From assembly GCA_023512835.1 (NCBI GenBank), contig CM042092.1, positions 48,140,400-48,204,399 of the forward strand: a DNA stretch of 64,000 bases. The letters are read 5' to 3'. A model generated the notes under the pieces. That model saw only the letters and a program-made list of their open reading frames with translations, searched no databases and was not told where the DNA came from. The first letter of the stretch is position 1. Every line of letters starts with the position of its first letter. Positions 23,378 through 34,410 of the stretch are shown here, one piece after another. Made by a program: the position numbers and the translations under genes. The DNA is from Taxillus chinensis (Eukaryota > Streptophyta > Magnoliopsida > Santalales > Loranthaceae).

Positions 23378-23813
23378 TCAGGTGTTGGACAAAAAGGAAA
23401 CAAGAAATCCTTTGTCACATAGTTTACCGACACTTAGCAAATTATGCTTTAAACCTTCGACTAGTGCAACTTTAGTGATTGATACACAGCCGTTAGTTAA
23501 AGTGCCATACCCGACGCTCTTACCTTTGTTGTTGTCGCCATATGAGACGGATGGACCTTGTTTATCATTAACTTCTACAAGTAGAGTCTGGTCACCCGTC
23601 ATATGTCCTGGAGCATCCACTATCAAGGATCCACTTGCTTTGATTTATCTTTAACTTCAAGTGATCCTGGCAATTCATTCCAGAGATGCTCCTGAAAGAC
23701 AACAATTTACACTTTTGGTGCCCAAACTTGTTTCGGGCGGTTAGAGTGAGCAGCGATTTGTCAACATTTACGGATTTGATTTTGTTAGGACTCTTAGCTT
23801 TCCAAGTTGACAT
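23378..23813 (-). pseudogene. Sirevirus protease
   Basis: Minus-strand 23813-23592 ends KWILDSGCSRTYDG, carrying the D-S-G active-site triad of copia-type aspartic proteases. The continuation is one frame over at 23626-23378 (GHMTGDQTLL, GYGTL, SITKVALVEGLKHNLLSVGKLCDKG). The shift lies at about 23600. The protease would cleave the gag-pol polyprotein. Confidence 0.8.
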
Positions 23814-24206
23814 TAACTTGTTAGTTTCAATTGCTTCTTTTATTTGGGATTTCTTGGGAGAGACACTCCTTTTAGATTTAGATTTTGTTTTGCTCGAAGA
23901 ACCCCTTTTATAAAACTGATCTTTATTTGATTGAAATTGATTACAAAGCCAGCTATCGGATAGACTCCAACATTCATAGTGATAATGACCCGGTTCCCTA
24001 CGGATGGAACAGACACTATAATGTGAAGTACAAACAGGGGATACGGGTCTCTTAGATTTTACTGATTTTCTACTGTTCCACGTGGCCTAATCCATTACGT
24101 TTGGGTGACGCGCTCTTGGCCCTAAATGCGTCGGCCTTAGCCTTGTCTTTCTTTTTGGGTGCTACATTTTTGGCTTTAACTGCAGCGGCCTTCCCTTCAT
24201 CTTTAG

Positions 24207-26003
24207 TTACGGGTCTTCTGCTTCGGGAAGTGCGAGAATGACCTCGGTTCCACGATCATAAACTATGGTGCCACCTGAAATGAAACCATCCAACGGTTTA
24301 GATGTACTAACGGGATATAAGTTGGTTAGTTTAGGAGTGAAATCCGGAGGACACTCGGTGGCTTTAGCTATGGAGGTTGATGGTTCGAAACCTAGACCAG
24401 GTTTGACTCGAATGTCGTCAGGATCGGTCCCAAAGGTAGAGGCTATTTCCCCGGATTTTAGCCACTTACGATTTATTTCTTTTTCCTGTTCCAATTCATT
24501 TTCGAGTCTTTTAACTATAACTTTTAGGCCTGAGAGATTGGTATTTAAGAGATGATTTTCAGCTCTTAGATCATGATACCAAGCTTCCTTTCCCCTGAAG
24601 TCGCCGACGTCCTTTTCGAGTCTATTAATGGTAAATTCGAGACGTTTATTCGACTTTCCATATCTTTGTACATTTGAGTTATTATTAGTCTCTCATTCTT
24701 TTCATGATCACATGCAATAGTAAGAGATTCTAATTTACTCAGGAGCTCAAGATAGAAGGTACCTCGGTATTTGCCATGAGGCGGACGTTCGGGTAATGGT
24801 CGGCTCATCATCCGAGGATTCCTCCTCTTCTTCCGAGCCACTCATGTATTTTGTCACGAGCGCCTTTCTCTTGCTCTTGCCTGTTATCCGAGGTGGAGCG
24901 GCGAGAATTTACCTTGTCACTTTTCTCGGCCACCTTTGCTTTGGACCTGCATTCCTTGGCCCAGTGACCGGTTTTCCCACGGTTGAAACATTCCTGGGAA
25001 CCGGACTCGGGTCGCTCCTTCCGTTGGAACGATGATGATGAGCGTCTTCGACCCCTTTTCGCTTTTCCGTAGGAATCGCTCAAAGGATTTGACAAGAAGG
25101 GCTATCTCCTCCTCCTCGTCGAGAATCGAATTGTCGGATACGTCCGTATCATCATTCCTCGGTATGTTTAGACATTCGGTAGCTTTGAGAGCTACCCCCT
25201 TTTCTTTCCGAGCTATTTTTTCATCTCTCGTCGAGTACTTAAACCTGACTTCGTGAGTCCGCAGCTCTCCATATAGTTCTTCAAGGGGAACATACCGCGC
25301 TTTTTTGTCGATTGCATCTGGAGTTGTTTGGAGTAGTAGCGATCCGGCAAGGAGCGAAAGAACTTGTCATTGATCTGGGATTGAGAGTAATGCTCATTGA
25401 CAGTCTTCGGTTCAAGTATGAGCTTGCCGAATCTCCGATAGATGCTTTCAAGTGATTCGCCCGGTTTATGATTAAAACTCTCAAAGTTACGTCTCGAGAG
25501 TACGGATCACATTCGCATCCGGGACTGATTCCCCTCATAGAGGATTGTCGGTTTGTCCCAAACAGCTTTTCTTTGTCGTGCGGAGCCCTGGACGTCCGTG
25601 AAAGCTTCGGAATCCAAGGACGATGTAACATAAGCCGAGCCTTTTCACTAGCGCACTGCCAGGCTCTTTCATCGTTGGTAAGTTCGGCATCGGTCTTTGG
25701 CCTCCTTACGCCATGTTCTCCGATAGTCATCGGAATTGGAATCTCCTGATGAAGACATGGCCACATAAGATGATCATGGCAAACCATAAACATCTTCATG
25801 CGAGCTTTCCACCTGGGAGAAAAGCTCAGGTGTGAATTTGGGCGGTTTCGTTAGAGTAAACCCCGAACTCCGTGGTTGAGAAGCGGTGGCAGCAGCGGTT
25901 GTGGTGGATCGACATTTTCACCGCCGCTTCGATTCGGGATGGGCTCCTGTGCACCTCCGGAGTTAAGGCGAGTGTTGAAAAGCATACCGCTTTCTTCGGC
26001 CAT
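24207..26003 (-). pseudogene. Sirevirus gag
   Basis: Begins with ATG at 26003 (MAEESGMLF), 62 bases inside the 5' LTR. The nucleocapsid-binding body is spread over frames at 25800-25281 (for example DAELTNDERAWQCASEKARLML). The zinc knuckle is at 25095-24808: ECFNRGKTGHWAKEC, in which the second Cys of the usual C-x2-C is Arg, so this copy's knuckle is probably damaged. A charged, coil-forming C-terminal part (24841-24207) follows and leads into the protease. Confidence 0.75.
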
Positions 26004-26044
26004 TTCTGAGATTGAAAGAGTGGGATCTCTACTTAGAACGAAGT

Positions 26045-26062
26045 AGAACTTGCTCGATACCA
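26045..26062 (-). other. Sirevirus primer binding site
   Basis: Minus-strand TGGTATCGAGCAAGTTC, starting two bases inside the 5' LTR. The methionine-tRNA consensus is TGGTATCAGAGC, so exactly one A is missing from the CAG, the same kind of change seen elsewhere in the window. Confidence 0.75.
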
Positions 26063-26064
26063 CT

Positions 26065-27342
26065 TGATGGTCCCTTGGAGCCTAAAGGGGGGGGGGTGAA
26101 TAGGCTCTTATTCGAACTCTTTCTTTTCTCTCAAGACACAAAGACTTATCTAGTTTAAGTGATAATATCACTCGGAAGATAACCAGATAAGTGGAAGTAT
26201 TTTGTTTTATTATCACAAAGTGATTACAACAAAATAGAAGCAAACACTCTCTTACACTCGTTTACAACTTTGAATTCACACGCTAGCCAAGTGCCTTTTC
26301 TATTTTTGCACTTCTTCGCTCTAGCTCACTCACTTTACAAGAAGTATAAGTATGAATATTTATACAAAACATTCCTAAGAGACAACCTTGGAACTTGAAG
26401 TTCCGGAATGCGTTCCGCACTAACTATCCCTCGGTAATCTATCCGCCTTGACTGCTGCGGATTGTGGAGCTCAAGATCTTGGATTTGAAGAGTATAAGTG
26501 TCTTTGTGAGTTCCGAGATACAATTAAGGTTGTGTCCACATATCCGGATGATCCACGTGTAAGATTCTTCTTGTTCTAAATGCATTCTTCTTACATCGGG
26601 ACAGCACGAGCTGATAACTTTAAATGCGGTTTCATTGGAGCAGTGTCTTCTTGGTCCGGTGTAATTTTCCTTACTCCGTAGTTAATGAAGCTCGGAACCT
26701 TACTCCGTGTCAGTGGTTGCTTACTCCGTATCTATTCAGTACTAGAATCCTTAGTCCGTGTCAGCGCTTCCTTACTCCGCATGTAAGTTCCTTACTCCGT
26801 ATGTAAGTTCCTTACTCCGTATGTAAGTTCCTTACTCCGTGTGTAAGTTCCTTACTCCGTGTGTAAGTTCCTTACTCCGTGTGTAAGTTCCTTACTCCGT
26901 GTGTAAGTTCCTTACTCCGTATGTAAGTTCCTTACTCCGTGTGTAAGTTCCTTACTCCGTGTGTAAGTTCCTTACTCCGTATGTAAGTTCCTTACTCCGT
27001 ATGTAAGTTCCTTACTCCGTATGTAAGTTCCTTACTCCGGGCGAGTAATAAGTCCGGATTCCTTACTCCGCATCTATTTTCCTTACTCCGCACTTATTTT
27101 CCTTACTCCGCACTTATTTTCCTTACTCCGCACTTATCGTTACTTGGTTATTTACCAAGTGTTTGACGACACTAACTCTTGTCCGGATCAGGATTATGTA
27201 TCCTGTCCTTAGCTTTGCTCTCACGAGTGCATCTTTGGATTAGTGACATACCTTCTGCAATGATCAAATAAACACAAAAGATCTCAGATCAAATTACATA
27301 AGGCTTTAACGGCATTATCCAAATTCTGGGTTTGATCCAACA
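26065..27342 (-). repeat. Sirevirus 5' LTR
   Basis: 1278 bp, nearly identical to 14406-15680. Begins TGTTGGATC and ends GGGACCATCA on the minus strand. The minisatellite is at 26781-27040 (13 units). Followed by target duplication GAAAC at 27343-27347. Confidence 0.9.
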
Positions 27343-29270
27343 GAAACGATGACCATGAGACGCTTTTGGAGATATTGGTCCGATAACATCAATGCCCCAA
27401 AGTGAGAACGGCCACGGGGAGACCATCACGTGTAGTTTGGACGGCGGTACTTGAATCTTGTCACCATAAATTTGACACTTGAGGCATTTGCGCACATATT
27501 CAATGCAATCTTTTTCCATGGTGACCCAATAGTAGCCCATTCGCATGATTTGTCTTGTCAATGCATGTCCGTTTGCATGTGAACCGCATTCCCCTTCGTG
27601 CACTTCTTTCATTATCTCGTATTGACTCTTCTTTTGCCACACACCGCAAGAATACCATATCATGGTTTCTCTTATACGTGACGAGCCATCGAAATAATAG
27701 TTGGATGCAGACCTTCGGATATTTCTTTTATCGGACTCGGATGCCTCTCTTGGGTACTCTTGCTTAAGCAAATACGTCTCGATGTCATTGTACCAAGACT
27801 TTTCCTCTATATTTCCTTCAATGGCCATACAATGTGCAGGAGTATCTTGTATGCGGATATCAAAAGACCGCACTTCCAACTTTGTGTCCAGCCGAAGGAG
27901 GGAGGCTAGAGTTGCCAGGTGCATCAGAAGCTGATTACATTCTCCTGGGCATATGCTCGAATGTGATGTCATCGAATCGCTTGGCTAACTCCGTAACATA
28001 TTTCCGATATGGGATTAATTTGCGGTTTCGAGTCTCCCATTCACCCCTTACTTGAAAAATGATGAGTGCCGAATCGCCGAACACTCGTAATTTTTTGATT
28101 CCTTTGTGAATGGCTTCTTGAAGTCCCATCACACAAGCCTCATACTCTGCCACATTGTTTGTACAAGGGAAGGTTAGCTTTGCTGCCATGGGGAAATGTT
28201 CGCCTTTTGGGGATATCAGGATGGCCCCAACACCGTGACCTAAGAGACTAGAGGCTCCATCGAACCACATCATCCATATGTCTGATACTTCGGCCGAAAT
28301 GATGTTAATGTGCTCATCTGGGAAGCCAATAGTCATGGGCTCAAAGTCTTCCAGCGCTCTATCTGCCAGATAGTCGGCTATCGCACTTCCTTTTATGGCC
28401 TTTTGAGGTACATAGATGATATCGTACTCCGATAGGATCAACTGCCATTTGGCGATTCTTCAAGAAATGGATGGTTTTTCCAAGAGATATTTGAGCGGAT
28501 CATGCCTTGAAATCAGCCATGTAGTATGATAAAGAGTGTATTGCCTCAATCTTCTCGCGATCCAGACAAGAGCACAGCACGTCTTCTCCAAGGGCGTGTA
28601 GTTTTCTTCGTTGATGGTGAACTTCTTGCTGAGGTAATAAATGGCCTGCTCCTTCTTGCCTGTAGAATCATGTTGCCCCAAGACACAACCCATCGCTGAC
28701 TCCTGAACGGTCAAGTATAAGATCGAGGTCTATCCCAGGTCTTGGTGGGATCAAAATGGGTGGATTAGACAGATATTGTTTGATCTTGTCAAAAGCTTTT
28801 TGACATTTGTCATTCCAAATTTCTGGGTTGTTCTTTCGTAAAGTCTTGAAAATGGGTTCACATGTGGTCACACTGGGAAATAAATCGGGCAATATAATTC
28901 AGTTGCCCTAGGAATCCTCTAACCTCCTTGATGGTCCGTGGTGGTGGCATCTCTTGGATAGCTCGAACTTTATCTGGATCGATTTCCACTCCTTTTTGGC
29001 TCACAATGAAACCCAACCGTTTTCCCGACATGGCTCCGAAAGTGCACTTTTCGGGGTTCAATTTCAGTTGATATTCCGTAGCCTGTTGAAGAGCTTGCGG
29101 AGTACTTCGATATGATCTTCAGTGCTTCGAGATTTGGCTATCATGTCGTCCACATATACCTCGACTTCTTTGTGCGTCATGTCATGGAATAGGGTCACCA
29201 TGGCTCGCTGATAGGTTGCCCCTGCATTCCTCAGGCCAAAAGGCATCACGTTATAGCAAAAGGTGCCCCA
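27343..29270 (-). pseudogene. Ogre B pol repeat unit A, part 2: truncated RT, RNase H, second RNase H, integrase N-terminus
   Basis: The minus strand starts within RT (WGTFCYNVMPFGLRNAG, YVDDMIAKSRST at 29345-29064, then EKCTFGAMSGKRLGF at 29061-28858). RNase H is at 28892-28460, and the archaeal-type RNase H at 28441-27935 (MWFDGASS, NNVAEYEACVMG, FGDSALIIFQV, carrying Asp, Glu and Asp). The integrase zinc finger HEGECGSHANGHALTR...CLKCQ and the first catalytic Asp (WGIDVIGP) are at 27972-27348. The RT lacks its first catalytic Asp because the unit begins downstream of it. Several single-base shifts sit at CAG/CTG sites. Split from part 1 by the Sirevirus. Confidence 0.85.
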
Positions 29271-29316
29271 AGTCCGCTCATTACAAGAATGAGAATCTTG
29301 TTGGGAGACATGAGAG

Positions 29317-30540
29317 TTAAGCATAAAACTTTTTGACGGCGTCACTATTCACTGGATTAGGAAGCTCATCTCCGTCCATTTTGGTAAGGATCAATGCGCC
29401 TCCCGAGAATGCTTTTTTCACAACATATGGGCCTTCATAATTGGGAGTCCACTTTCCTCGATGGTCATGCTGGATTGGCAAGATCTTCTTGAGGACAAGA
29501 TCACCCTCTTGAAAGCTTCTGGGCTTCACCTTTTTATTGTAATTGTTCATCATTCTCTGTTGATACAGCTGTCCTCTGCAAACTGCTGCCAGGCGCTTGC
29601 CCTCAATTAAATTCAACTGCTCATAACGACTTCGGGCCCATTCTGCTTCTTCGAGCTGAGTATCCTTAAGTACTCGGAGAGAAGGTATCTCCACTTCGAC
29701 CGGTAGGACTGCTTCCATGCCATAGACCAAAGAAAATGGAGTTGCCCCAGTCGATGTACACACTGAGGTACGATAAGCATGCAAAGCGTAAGGTAGCTTC
29801 TCGTGCCAATCTTTGTACGTTTCGGTCATCTTTCTGATAATGTTCTTGATGTTCTTGTTGGCTGCCTCGACTGCTCCATTCATCTTTGGGCGATAGGGGG
29901 TCGAGTTGCGGTGTTGAATTTTGTATGTTTCGCACAACCTCCCTATCATCCGGCTGTTCAAATTGGCAGCATTGTCCATTATGATCTGCTCGGGAAGACC
30001 ATATCGGCATATGATGTTGTTCCGTATAAATTGAAATACCACAGCTTGTGTGACATTAGCGTATGATGCTGCTTCTACCCACTTGGTAAAGTAATCAATG
30101 GCTACCAAAATGAAACGATGACCATGAGACGCTTTTGGAGATATTGGTCCGATAACATCAATGCCCCAAAGTGAGAACGGCCACGGGGAGACCATCACGT
30201 GTAGTTTGGACGGCGGTACTTGAATCTTGTCGCCATAAATTTGACACTTGAGGCATTTGCGCACATATTCAATGCAATCTTTTTCCATGGTGACCCAATA
30301 GTAGCCCATTCGCATGATTTGTCTTGTCAATGCATGTCCGTTTGCATGTGAACCGCATTCCCCTTCGTGCACTTCTTTCATTATCTGTATTGACTCTTCT
30401 TTTGCCACACACCGCAGTAATACCATATCATGGTTTCTCTTATACAGAAGCGAGCCATCGAAATAATAGTTGGATGCAGACCTTCGGATATTTCTTTTAT
30501 CAGACTCAGATGCCTCTGCTGGGTACTCTTGCTTAAGCAA
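29317..30540 (-). CDS. Ogre B integrase, unit B (longest intact reading frame)
   Basis: 407 codons open to the stop. It has the N-terminal H2C2 zinc finger (HEGECGSHANGHALTR through CLKCQ) near residues 59-95, then the catalytic core with Asp in WGIDVIGP, Asp in IIMDNAAN and, exactly 35 residues later, Glu in GAVEAANK, followed by the C-terminal domain (GPYVVKKAFSGGALIL) ending VKKFYA. The usual residue before the second Asp is Thr; here it is Met (unit A has Thr). It would insert element DNA into chromosomes as part of a polyprotein. The frame is open upstream only to 30540, where TCCTGTCG replaces the TACTGTCTG of unit C. Confidence 0.9.
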   Translation of the reverse strand: MLKQEYPAEASESDKRNIRRSASNYYFDGSLLYKRNHDMVLLRCVAKEESIQIMKEVHEGECGSHANGHALTRQIMRMGYYWVTMEKDCIEYVRKCLKCQIYGDKIQVPPSKLHVMVSPWPFSLWGIDVIGPISPKASHGHRFILVAIDYFTKWVEAASYANVTQAVVFQFIRNNIICRYGLPEQIIMDNAANLNSRMIGRLCETYKIQHRNSTPYRPKMNGAVEAANKNIKNIIRKMTETYKDWHEKLPYALHAYRTSVCTSTGATPFSLVYGMEAVLPVEVEIPSLRVLKDTQLEEAEWARSRYEQLNLIEGKRLAAVCRGQLYQQRMMNNYNKKVKPRSFQEGDLVLKKILPIQHDHRGKWTPNYEGPYVVKKAFSGGALILTKMDGDELPNPVNSDAVKKFYA

Positions 30541-30701
30541 ATCCTGTCGATGTCATTGTACCAAGACTTTTCCTCTATATTTCCTTCAATGGCCATACAA
30601 TGTGCGGGAGTATCTTGTATGCGGATATCAAAAGACCGCACTTCCAACTTTGTGTCCAGCCGAAGGAGGGAGGCTAGAGTTGCCGGTGCATCAGAAGGCG
30701 A

Positions 30702-31096
30702 TTACATTCTCTCGGGCATATGCTCGAATGTGATGTCATCGAACCGCTCGGCTAACTCCGTAACATATTTCCGATATGGGATTAATTTGCGGTTTCGAGT
30801 CTCCCATTCACCCCTTACTTGAAAAATGATGAGTGCCGAATCGCCGAACACTCGTAATTTTTTGATTCCTTTGTGAATGGCTTCTTGAAGTCCCATCACA
30901 CAAGCCTCATACTCGCCACATTGTTTGTACAAGGGAAGGTTAGCTTTGCTGCCATGGGGAAATGTTCGCCTTTTGGGGATATCAGGATGGCCCCAACACC
31001 GTGACCTAAGAGACTAGAGGCTCCATCGAACCACATCATCCATATGTCCGATACTTCGGCCGAAATGATGTTAATGTGCTCATCTCGGGAAGCCAA
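30702..31096 (-). pseudogene. Ogre B archaeal-type RNase H, unit B
   Basis: Carries MWFDGASSLLGHG, NNVA plus EYEACVMG one frame over, and FGDSALIIFQV. The shift is near 30913, where TACTCGCCAC replaces TACTCTGCCAC. This second RNase H domain is the mark of the Tat lineage. Confidence 0.85.
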
Positions 31097-31227
31097 TAGT
31101 CATGGGCTCAAAGTCTTCCAGCGCTTTACCTGCCAGGATAGTCGGCTATCGCACTTCCTTTTATGGCCTTTTGAGGTACATAGATGATATCGTACTCCGA
31201 TAGGATCAACTGCCATTTGGCGATTCT

Positions 31228-32115
31228 TCAAGAAATGGATGGTTTTTCCAAGAGATATTTGAGCGGATCATGCCTTGAAATCAGCCATGTAGTATGATAA
31301 AGAGTGTATTGCCTCAATCTTCTCGCGATCCAGACAAGAGCACAAGACGTCTTCTCCAAGGGCGTGTAGTTTTCTTCGTTGATGGTGAACTTCTTGCCTG
31401 AGGTAATAAATGGCCTGCTCCTTCTTGCCTGTAGAATCATGTTGCCCCAAGACACAACCCATCGCCGACTCCTGAACGGTCAAGTATAAGATCGGAGGTC
31501 TATCCGTCTTGGTGGGATCAAAATGGGTGGATTAGACAGATATTGTTTGATCTTGTCAAAAGCTTCTTGACATTTGTCATTCCAAATTTCTGGGTTGTTC
31601 TTTCGTAAAGTCTTGAAAATGGGTTCACATGTGGCTGTCAGCTGGGAAATAAATCGGGCAATATAATTCAGTTGCCCTAGGAATCCTCTAACCTCCTTGA
31701 TGGTCCGTGGTGGTGGCATCTCTTGGATAGCTCGAACTTTATCTGGATCGATTTCCACTCCTTTTTGGCTCACAATGAAACCCAACCGTTTTCCCGACAT
31801 GGCTCCGAAAGTGCACTTTTCGGGGTTCAATTTCGATTGATATTCCGTAGCCTTGTTGAAGAGCTTGCGGAGTACTTCGATATGATCTTCAGTGCTTCGA
31901 GATTTGGCTATCATGTCGTCCACATATACCTCGACTTCTTTGTGCGTCATGTCATGGAATAGGGTCACCATGGCTCGCTGATAGGTTGCCCCTGCATTCC
32001 TCAGGCCAAAAGGCATCACGTTATAGCAAAAGGTGCCCCAAGTCCGCTCATTACAAGAATGAGAATCTTGTTGGGAGACATGAGAGTTAAGCATAAAACT
32101 TTTTGACGGCGTCAC
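31228..32115 (-). pseudogene. Ogre B truncated RT and RNase H, unit B
   Basis: The frame 32115-31480 reads from sequence after unit C's integrase straight into RT (WGTFCYNVMPFG), so the end of one integrase (stop at 32087) and the start of the next RT overlap in different frames. YVDDMIA with the catalytic Asp pair is at about 31920. The fingers and first catalytic Asp are absent. RNase H 31483-31228 (QESAMGCVLGQHD, FTINEENYTPLEK) is split by a shift near 31397 (TTGCCTGAGG versus TTGCTGAGG in A and C). Confidence 0.87.
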
Positions 32116-33332
32116 TATTCACTGGATTAGGAAGCTCATCTCCGTCCATTTTGGTAAGGATCAATGCGCCTCCCGAGAATGCTTTTTTCACAACATATGG
32201 GCCTTCATAATTGGGAGTCCACTTTCCTCGATGGTCATGCTGGATTGGCAAGATCTTCTTGAGGACAAGATCACCCTCTTGAAAGCTTCTGGGCTTCACC
32301 TTTTTATTGTAATTGTTCATCATTCTCTCGTTGATACAGACTTGTCCTCTGCAACCGCTGCCAGGCGCTTGCCCTCAATTAAATTCAACCGCTCATAACG
32401 ACTTCGGGCCCATTCTCGCTTCTTCGAGCCGAGTATCCTTAAGTACTCGGAGAGAAGGTATCTCCACTTCGACCGGTAGGACTGCTTCCATGCCATAGAC
32501 CAAAGAAAATGGAGTTGCCCCAGTCGATGTACACACTGAGGTACGATAAGCATGCAAAGCGTAAGGTAGCTTCTCGTGCCAATCTTTGTACGTTTCGGTC
32601 ATCTTTCTGATAATGTTCTTGATGTTCTTGTTGGCTGCCTCGACTGCTCCATTCATCTTTGGGCGATAGGGGGTCGAGTTGCGGTGTTGAATTTTGTATG
32701 TTTCGCACAACCTCCCTATCATCCGGCTGTTCAAATTGGCAGCATTGTCCATTATGATCTGCTTGGGAAGACCATATCGGCATATGATGTTGTTCCGTAT
32801 AAATTGAAATACCACGGCTTGTGTGACATTAGCGTATGATGCTGCTTCTACCCACTTGGTAAAGTAATCAATGGCTACCAAAATGAAACGATGACCATGA
32901 GACGCTTTTGGAGATATTGGTCCGATAACATCAATGCCCCAAAGTGAGAACGGCCACGGGGAGACCATCACGTGTAGTTTGGACGGCGGTACTTGAATCT
33001 TGTCGCCATAAATTTGACACTTGAGGCATTTGCGCACATATTCAATGCAATCTTTTTCCATGGTGACCCAATAGTAGCCCATTCGCATGATTTGTCTTGT
33101 CAATGCATGTCCGTTTGCATGTGAACCGCATTCCCCTTCGTGCACTTCTTTCATTATCTCGTATTGACTCTTCTTTTGCCACACACCGCAAGTAATACCA
33201 TATCATGGTTTCTCTTATACAGAAGCGAGCCATCGAAATAATAGTTGGATGCAGACCTTCGGATATTTCTTTTATCAGACTCAGATGCCTCTGCTGGGTA
33301 CTCTTGCTTAAGCAAATACTGTCTGATGTCAT
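32087..33332 (-). pseudogene. Ogre B integrase, unit C
   Basis: Same domains as unit B. 33184-32393 holds the zinc finger and core (WGIDVIGP, IIMDNAAN, GAVEAANK). The frame is lost at about 32416, where CATTCTCGCTTC replaces CATTCTGCTTC. The C-terminal part resumes at 32323-32087 (ending VKKFYA). The upstream piece is at 33332-33154. Confidence 0.87.
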
Positions 33333-33449
33333 TGTACCAAGACTTTTCCTCTATATTTCCTTCAATGGCCATACAATGTGCAGGAGTATCTTGTATGCGG
33401 ATATCAAAAGACTGCACTTCCAACTTTGTGTCCAGCCGAAGGAGGGAGG

Positions 33450-33872
33450 CTAGAGTTGCCAGTGCATCAGAAGCTGATTACATTCTCTGGGCATATGCTC
33501 GAATGTGATGTCATCGAACTGCTCAGCTAACTCCGTAACATATTTCCGATATGGGATTAATTTGCGGTTTCGAGTCTCCCATTCACCCCTTACTTGAAAA
33601 ATGATGAGTGCCGAATCGCCGAACACTCGTAATTTTTTGATTCCTTTGTGAATGGCTTCTTGAAGTCCCATCACACAAGCCTCATACTCTGCCACATTGT
33701 TTGTACAAGGGAAGGTTAGCTTTGCTGCCATGGGGAAATGTTCGCCTTTTGGGGATATCAGGATGGCCCCAACACCGTGACCTAAGAGACTAGAGGCTCC
33801 ATCGAACCACATCATCCATATGTCCGATACTTCGGCCGAAATGATGTTAATGTGCTCATCCTGGGAAGCCAA
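33450..33872 (-). pseudogene. Ogre B archaeal-type RNase H, unit C
   Basis: An uninterrupted 140-residue frame with MWFDGASSLLGHG (Asp), NNVAEYEACVMG (Glu) and FGDSALIIFQV (Asp), giving the three acidic active-site residues. It lies between the ordinary RNase H and integrase, where Tat elements are known to carry a second RNase H. The connecting piece upstream (33872-34000) has a shift at 33905-33915 (ATCCGCGGATAG versus ATCTGCCAGATAG). Confidence 0.87.
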
Positions 33873-34001
33873 TAGTCATGGGCTCAAAGTCTTCCAGCGC
33901 TCTATCCGCGGATAGTCGGCTATCGCACTTCCTTTTATGGCCTTTTGAGGTACATAGATGATATCGTACTCCGATAGGATCAACTGCCATTTGGCGATTC
34001 T

Positions 34002-34400
34002 TCAAGAAATGGATGGTTTTTCCAAGAGATATTTGAGCGGATCATGCCTTGAAATCAGCCATGTAGTATGATAAAGAGTGTATTGCCTCAATCTTCTCGC
34101 GATCCAGACAAGAGCACAGCACGTCTTCTCCAAGGGCGTGTAGTTTTCTTCGTTGATGGTGAACTTCTTGCTGAGGTAATAAATGGCCTGCTCCTTCTTG
34201 CCTGTAGAATCATGTTGCCCCAAGACACAACCCATCGCTGACTCCTGAACGGTCAAGTATAAGATCGAGGTCTATCCGATTACTGGTGGGATCAAAATGG
34301 GTGGATTAGACGGATATTGTTTGATCTTGTCAAAAGCTTCTTGACATTTGTCATTCCAAATTTCCGGGTTGTTCTTTCGTAAAGTCTTGAAAATGGGTTC
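34002..34400 (-). pseudogene. Ogre B RNase H, unit C
   Basis: An 84-residue frame (34256-34002) with AMGCVLGQHD, AIYYLSKKFTINEENYTPLEK, and SRHDPLKYLLEKPS. It is the ordinary RNase H next to RT. Upstream, 34257-34400 is out of frame with RT because of losses around 34272-34284 and 34407-34416. Confidence 0.83.
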
Positions 34401-34410
34401 ACATGTGGTG

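Larger units (their letters stand above)
14406..27342 (-). mobile_element. Sirevirus-type Ty1/copia retrotransposon with accessory Ulp1-like gene
   Basis: A 12.9 kb element inserted in an Ogre integrase gene with a perfect target duplication GAAAC (14401-14405 and 27343-27347). LTRs are 26065-27342 (5', 1278 bp) and 14406-15680 (3', 1275 bp). On the minus strand: primer site like tRNA-Met, gag with zinc knuckle, protease, integrase, RT, RNase H, several purine tracts, then a large accessory gene, final purine tract and 3' LTR. Domain order PR-IN-RT-RH is that of Ty1/copia; the purine tract GGGGGAGAT before TGTTGG and the RT/RNase H wording fit the Sirevirus (SIRE/Maximus) lineage. The LTRs are almost identical, so the insertion is young, yet the coding frames are heavily interrupted. 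Confidence 0.92.
29271..32040 (-). repeat. Ogre B pol repeat unit B (2770 bp)
   Basis: The middle of three head-to-tail copies. It joins unit A and unit C at the same junction, plus-strand AAAGGTGCCCCAAGTCCGCTCA, where the RT phrase GTFCYN abuts the sequence lying after integrase. Contains 5'-truncated RT, both RNase H domains and a full-length integrase. Confidence 0.93.
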
